A stretch of DNA of 10,913 nt. Origin: Armatimonadota bacterium (GTDB lineage Bacteria > Armatimonadota > Zipacnadia > Zipacnadales > FEN-943). Below are positions 6,988-10,913 of the stretch, piece after piece. The notes below the pieces were generated by a model that did not search any database, had not been told where the DNA came from, and worked only from the letters and a program-made list of their open reading frames with translations. Location of the stretch: assembly GCA_029777735.1 (NCBI GenBank), contig JAKORR010000685.1, positions 1-10,913 on the forward strand, read 5' to 3'. Made by a program: the position numbers and the translations under genes. Numbering within the stretch: position 1 is the first letter of the stretch; every line of letters starts with the position of its first letter.

Positions 6988-9900
6988 CTATCGCCTTGTC
7001 ACCTGGAATCGCGCCTGGCCCGTCTCGCCAGTCAGGATGTCCCGCACTCTCACTGTCCACTGGCCTTGGGCTTCGTTCAGTGCCAGCGGGGTCCGTATCC
7101 TAGCCTTGCCCGCGCTCGTGAGGACGTTCTGTGTATAATGCCACTCCGGCTCGCCCCTGGGATTGACCAGCTCGACGTGGAGCACGTGATCGCCCGGAAC
7201 CCCGGCATCAGACACGACCTGAGCCGTGATCACTAGGTCCTCGCCCATCCCTAGCCTACCGGGCACGGTCACGCGAAGGTCAGTGACCCTGTACGGAAGA
7301 CAAGCATACACAGATGTATCGCCCGGCGCCACTGTGGCCTCGACCCGGTCCGTCTTGCCCACGTATCGGCCCTCTCGCATGTCGTACACCTCCGCCGACT
7401 GCCCCAGCACGAACCGCACCGGGTCTGTGTCTGCGCAGCGTCGATGATCGCGGATGAAGGCGTGAACGGTGATGTCGCCCCGACGGAAGGTGTTGCGTTC
7501 GTAGCAGCGAGGAGGCCGGTCGCCCGCCGGATTCTCCGCGTACACGTCGCGTCTAACGCCTGCCAACGCCGTGATCTGCCGCACCAGCTTGCGCGTCACC
7601 AAGTCATACTCGGGCAGCAGGAAGTTGAGGTAAATCGTGGCGCCTGATGTCCGCTTTTGCACCAGAAGAGCCGGTTCACCCGTGGCGTGCTGCGCCAGAG
7701 CCGTCGCCCCCACTGTTTGCAGCGCCTCTCGTCCATACAGCTCAATCTCGTGACCGGACAGGCCCAGGCCCTCTGCCAAGGCCGTGAACGCGACCTTGGT
7801 CTTCCCGTAATTTACAACTTCTCCAACACGCTCCACGCCGAAAAGCCGTCGCAGGGCCGAAGGTTCGCCCCAGGGTTTGCCGTGCTCGTCTGTGCGCAGG
7901 CATCGTAGGTCCCCGAGCAGGACACCGCCGGCTTCTACGTAGGCAACCAAGCGGTCCACGAGGTCCGGCGAGGCCGCTACGGTGAAGGGCAGATAGAGCA
8001 GCGGATACTTGCGGGCCAGATCCGCTCCGGTGACCTGTTCAGGAGCCAAATAGATATAGTCCAACTGCAGCTCATTCAGGTGCTGACGGAAGTTGAGCGC
8101 GCTGCGGAAGTAGCTGCCGTAGCTGTCGGTGCCGGGGCGTTCGTCAGGTTCCGGTTCATCCCAGCTCGACTCGCACCACGAGACCAGCATAGACGGGTGG
8201 GACCATAGCAGCGCCACCTGGGGCTTCTCTCTCTCATAGTCCATAAACAGCTTGCCGCAGCCGGCACGCAGGTCGGCCAGGCTCTCCTTAACAGCCAACG
8301 AGAAGGGTGTAAAAGAGAGCGTCGGGTATACAAGCGCCCAGGAAATGCCCCGGCCCGGGTCCATGGCATTGGTCGCGTAATAGCTGAGGCCCCGTGAGCC
8401 GTGTAGTGCGAGCCACCAGGGCTCGTAGTGCGCCGCCTCGACACGATGGTCATAGCCTATCCAGCCGTGGTTGAAGAACACCCGTGCCGCCTCAGGGTCC
8501 CCACCCGCCCGAGCTGCCCTCGATTGCGGCGTCTCCACGAAGCTCCGCCACAGGTCGAAGATGGCCTTGTGTCCGCTCGCCTTAATGGCCTCAGAGTACT
8601 CCTGACCCCAGCCGAAGCCCACCTGAGTGCAGAGCTTCCAATAATCGTTGCCGTTGAAGGGGTCCGCGCCGAAGGTGTTCGTGTGTCCGGTGGGCACCTC
8701 TGGCGCAACCTCGTGGTAGGCATCCGTGATGGTCTTGCACGCGTCCACCCACACGTCTGTCATAAAGGTGCGAAAGTCCACAAAGGCCGCGAAGTTCTCC
8801 TTGCCGCGCACGTCCTCCGTGCGAGCCCCTCGGACCTCGTCCCAGGCCGTGTACACCGTGCCCCATTCGGCATTGAGCGCCTCGATTGTGCCGTACACGT
8901 TCTTCAACCACTCGCGGTAGCGAGTTTGGCAGAAGTCGCTGAAGCACACCTCGTCGCGCTTGTGCCGCGATGTGAGAAAGGCTTCGTCCGTGATGCCCAC
9001 AGCGTACACCCCATAGGGGCGCTGCTCCGTCGCCGCCTTCCGGGCGGCGGCCTTGTACTCCTCGACCACCGCCGGGTCACTGAGGCACTTGGGCCGGATA
9101 CCCGTGCCGGAGTGCTTCTCCAGGCGGAAGGTGCCGCTGGGCGGACTCATGTATCCGGCCGCTAGCATTCCGTGCTCGCCAACGAGGTATGGATCAGTTG
9201 CGAACTCTGCGTTCAGGCCCAGCTCGCGAACCCTATCTGCGTAGAAGCCTAGGATAGGATAGTGAGACCCTCCTGGTGCCCAACTGGTGACCACAAAGTC
9301 CTCCTCCACCAGGTGGCGCCCTACTTTGGGCACCTGCACCGCAACCCAGCCGCTATCCTGCTCGTGCCCACCCACGAGCAGCCGCACGAAGGCCTTGTGG
9401 TGTACACACAGGGGGGCGCGCACCGGCAGCCCTATCGTTACACGCTGTTCTCCGTCGACCGCGGGCAGTTCCTTGCGTACCTCGGCGGTAAGGCGCCCAA
9501 AGGCGTCGATGAGCTGCGCCTGGACTGCCACGGCAACCCCGGGGGCCGCGGCCACTTGCACTGTAAGCCCGACCGTATCATCGCCTGGCGCATACTCTTC
9601 TTTGTCTGCAACAAGCGCCGTCAGACGAGCTGACTGTGGCCTCTCCAGCGCGAAACTGCCCGAGTTAACGACGTGCCCCTGGGCGTCGAGCAGCGCGACG
9701 TCCGCAAACACCTTGCCTGCCGGGAAGTCCCTTGGCACGTCGACCTGCACGGTCCCGTCTGGCCCGATGGCCAGTTCACGCGGCTGGGTGCGCAGCGGCG
9801 GCCTATCGAAGCGAATCTCGCGACCGCTCCGCAAAACCACCCTGGCCCGCACGTCCGTAGGTGAACCTTCGATCTTGAGCACCAACGTCTCGGGCGTGGA

Positions 9901-10913
9901 CTGGCCAGGGCTGAGGGTGAGGGTCCCTCTGGTGGGGCGACCGGCCGCCCACAAGATGCTTCGGACAAGCAGCGAGTACCACCATTCCCAGTACTCGAAC
10001 TGTCGCGTCTTGTACGCCGCCTTGTTGTTCTCTGTTGGCACAAGACCCCATACGCGCGATACATCCAGGGGGAAGAGTAAGCGCACCACCTTGCCCTTGC
10101 CCACTGTTCCAACGTCGATCGACGCCAGGATACTTTCAGGCATCAGCGACCACGGTACGCCCGCCCGCAGAGGGTGATCGTCGCCTGTGGCCGTCAATTC
10201 CTCTGTTTTCACAAAGCTCGACGACCGGCCAAAGCCCTCCAGCACCACCAGACCCGCGCCCTCCTCTACCCGCTCGCGAATGTTCTTGGCCAGGGCCTCC
10301 GGCAGGCGGCTGGCGACCACGTAGATTTCGTATTCGCCCGCCTTGAGCCGCTGCATGGCCCGCCGTCCAGTCTCCGAGACGCACTCGTTGCCCTCATAGC
10401 CGGTGTGCACGACATCCTGATCCAGGTCCATACGCTGCGCCAGTTCGATGCTATCGCGCAGCTCCCGGAAGTTGCGTATCGTCACCAGCGCCTTGACCGG
10501 CCCGCCCGGCAGGGGGGAGGCCCAGTCGAAGTGGGGCGTCTCGGCCGGTGGTCCCAGCGGCCTGTCGATCTCCCGGAGGGAAAGTTGCCCGATGATCGCG
10601 AACCCGGGCTCTCCTTCCCGTAGTGACACCCGGTCGTAGTAGATGGTACCTTTGCGCGCGATATTATAGATGTAGAGTCGCGCCACGGGATTAGGCGCCA
10701 CGAAGGTCCCCACGTACTCCTCGTATTCGTCCGTGGGCTGTACATTCCACAGCAGGGGCATCTCGGTCCTGGGCTGGTCCTCGCCGTGTACGATGAGAGC
10801 CCCGCCAAGAGCCCCCTCCTCGCCTTTCATCACAAGTGTGATGGTGTACTTCTGCCCCGGCTTCAACCGCACTTCCTGGGTCGCCAGCACGTACTGGCCA
10901 GGCGTGGAGATCA
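6988..10913 (-). CDS. Giant multidomain GH42-like glycoside hydrolase, 5' end outside the window
   Basis: The frame stays open to the right edge, so at least 1,307 C-terminal residues are present and the true start and any signal peptide lie outside. The GTG at 10890 is internal. Residue numbers count from that codon. Residues 1-97 form a carbohydrate-binding-like beta-sandwich (ending TIYYDRVSLREG). A class-I-amidotransferase/ThuA-like domain spans about 130-315 (VKALVTIRNF, EEGAGLVVLEGF). Two beta-sandwich linkers span about 330-520. A GH42-type barrel spans about 525-860, with GVYAVGITDEAF (Glu636 as candidate acid/base) and WLKNVYGTIEALNAEWGTVY, a classic GH42 stretch. A beta-galactosidase-trimerisation-like domain spans about 880-1115 (YVEAGGVLLGDLRC). 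A macroglobulin-like beta-sandwich (1200-1300) ends the protein. GH42 enzymes are mostly beta-galactosidases. The canonical nucleophile Glu is not obvious at the end of strand 7 (VFFNHGWIGYDHR, 804-816), so activity is uncertain. It appears to be the first visible gene of the minus-strand operon. It is probably extracytoplasmic given its architecture, which is inference. Confidence 0.85.
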   Translation of the reverse strand, partial: ISTPGQYVLATQEVRLKPGQKYTITLVMKGEEGALGGALIVHGEDQPRTEMPLLWNVQPTDEYEEYVGTFVAPNPVARLYIYNIARKGTIYYDRVSLREGEPGFAIIGQLSLREIDRPLGPPAETPHFDWASPLPGGPVKALVTIRNFRELRDSIELAQRMDLDQDVVHTGYEGNECVSETGRRAMQRLKAGEYEIYVVASRLPEALAKNIRERVEEGAGLVVLEGFGRSSSFVKTEELTATGDDHPLRAGVPWSLMPESILASIDVGTVGKGKVVRLLFPLDVSRVWGLVPTENNKAAYKTRQFEYWEWWYSLLVRSILWAAGRPTRGTLTLSPGQSTPETLVLKIEGSPTDVRARVVLRSGREIRFDRPPLRTQPRELAIGPDGTVQVDVPRDFPAGKVFADVALLDAQGHVVNSGSFALERPQSARLTALVADKEEYAPGDDTVGLTVQVAAAPGVAVAVQAQLIDAFGRLTAEVRKELPAVDGEQRVTIGLPVRAPLCVHHKAFVRLLVGGHEQDSGWVAVQVPKVGRHLVEEDFVVTSWAPGGSHYPILGFYADRVRELGLNAEFATDPYLVGEHGMLAAGYMSPPSGTFRLEKHSGTGIRPKCLSDPAVVEEYKAAARKAATEQRPYGVYAVGITDEAFLTSRHKRDEVCFSDFCQTRYREWLKNVYGTIEALNAEWGTVYTAWDEVRGARTEDVRGKENFAAFVDFRTFMTDVWVDACKTITDAYHEVAPEVPTGHTNTFGADPFNGNDYWKLCTQVGFGWGQEYSEAIKASGHKAIFDLWRSFVETPQSRAARAGGDPEAARVFFNHGWIGYDHRVEAAHYEPWWLALHGSRGLSYYATNAMDPGRGISWALVYPTLSFTPFSLAVKESLADLRAGCGKLFMDYEREKPQVALLWSHPSMLVSWCESSWDEPEPDERPGTDSYGSYFRSALNFRQHLNELQLDYIYLAPEQVTGADLARKYPLLYLPFTVAASPDLVDRLVAYVEAGGVLLGDLRCLRTDEHGKPWGEPSALRRLFGVERVGEVVNYGKTKVAFTALAEGLGLSGHEIELYGREALQTVGATALAQHATGEPALLVQKRTSGATIYLNFLLPEYDLVTRKLVRQITALAGVRRDVYAENPAGDRPPRCYERNTFRRGDITVHAFIRDHRRCADTDPVRFVLGQSAEVYDMREGRYVGKTDRVEATVAPGDTSVYACLPYRVTDLRVTVPGRLGMGEDLVITAQVVSDAGVPGDHVLHVELVNPRGEPEWHYTQNVLTSAGKARIRTPLALNEAQGQWTVRVRDILTGETGQARFQVTRR

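Noticed and set aside
6961..6990. Possible small hairpin between the giant hydrolase stop and the HAD gene (GCCAC/GTGGC)
   Set aside because: The stem is only 5 bp, it overlaps the preceding stop codon region, and it has no T-tract. A terminator inside a tightly spaced operon is unlikely.
8428..9165. 245-codon plus-strand open frame inside the giant hydrolase gene
   Set aside because: It is antisense to the GH42-like barrel, which has strong family motifs. The low-complexity translation shows no domain.
9287..10177. 296-codon plus-strand open frame rich in Ser, Thr, Pro and Arg
   Set aside because: It is a shadow of the minus-strand gene. Its composition is that of reversed GC-rich codons and no start signal is visible.
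10888..10890. GTG at 10890 as start of the giant hydrolase
   Set aside because: The frame continues upstream without a stop to the window edge, reading ISTPGQY before it in the same beta-sandwich. No ribosome binding site is present, so the gene starts outside the window.

Overview
The window is GC-rich bacterial DNA with tightly packed genes, strong GGAGG-type ribosome binding sites and a G/C preference at third codon positions. It holds six substantial protein genes, the 3' tail of a possible seventh, and one decayed insertion element. Large secreted-type glycoside hydrolases, a Gfo/Idh/MocA oxidoreductase and little-studied sugar-kinase-type genes together resemble polysaccharide-degrading, mostly uncultured phyla (Armatimonadota, Planctomycetota, Hydrogenedentota or similar). 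That placement is an impression from gene content. No rRNA, tRNA, CRISPR array or phage gene was seen.

Left part, plus strand: the tail of an open frame (1-105) is followed by a Gfo/Idh/MocA NAD(P)-dependent oxidoreductase (154-1284). A strong perfect hairpin lies about 50 bp after its stop. The roughly 930 bp up to the next gene holds no intact gene. It contains the wreck of an IS630-family transposase whose recognisable pieces are scattered over three reading frames. A secreted GH123/DUF4091-like glycoside hydrolase (2213-3943) follows, with its own ribosome binding site.

Right part, minus strand, convergent with the left part: one apparent operon reads from the right edge leftwards. It starts with a very large multidomain protein, cut at its 5' end by the window edge, with a GH42-like barrel framed by class-I-amidotransferase-like and beta-sandwich domains. 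Next come a HAD hydrolase, a protein resembling the deoxyhypusine synthase (DHS) fold, and a PfkB/ribokinase-family kinase of the RfaE/HldE type. The gaps are 51 bp (18 bp if the HAD gene began at an upstream GTG), 2 bp and 52 bp. The ribosome binding site of the DHS-like gene lies inside the end of the HAD gene, so those two are probably translationally coupled.

Inferred picture: the two hydrolases and the oxidoreductase would release and process sugars from a complex glycan. The HAD/DHS-like/PfkB trio looks like a small-molecule route, phosphorylation and dephosphorylation around an NAD-binding-type enzyme, that I cannot match to a known pathway. This trio is the best candidate here for an undescribed system. 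The combination of a bacterial DHS-like protein with an HldE-type kinase and a HAD phosphatase, in a cluster headed by a giant GH42-like protein, is what most deserves follow-up.
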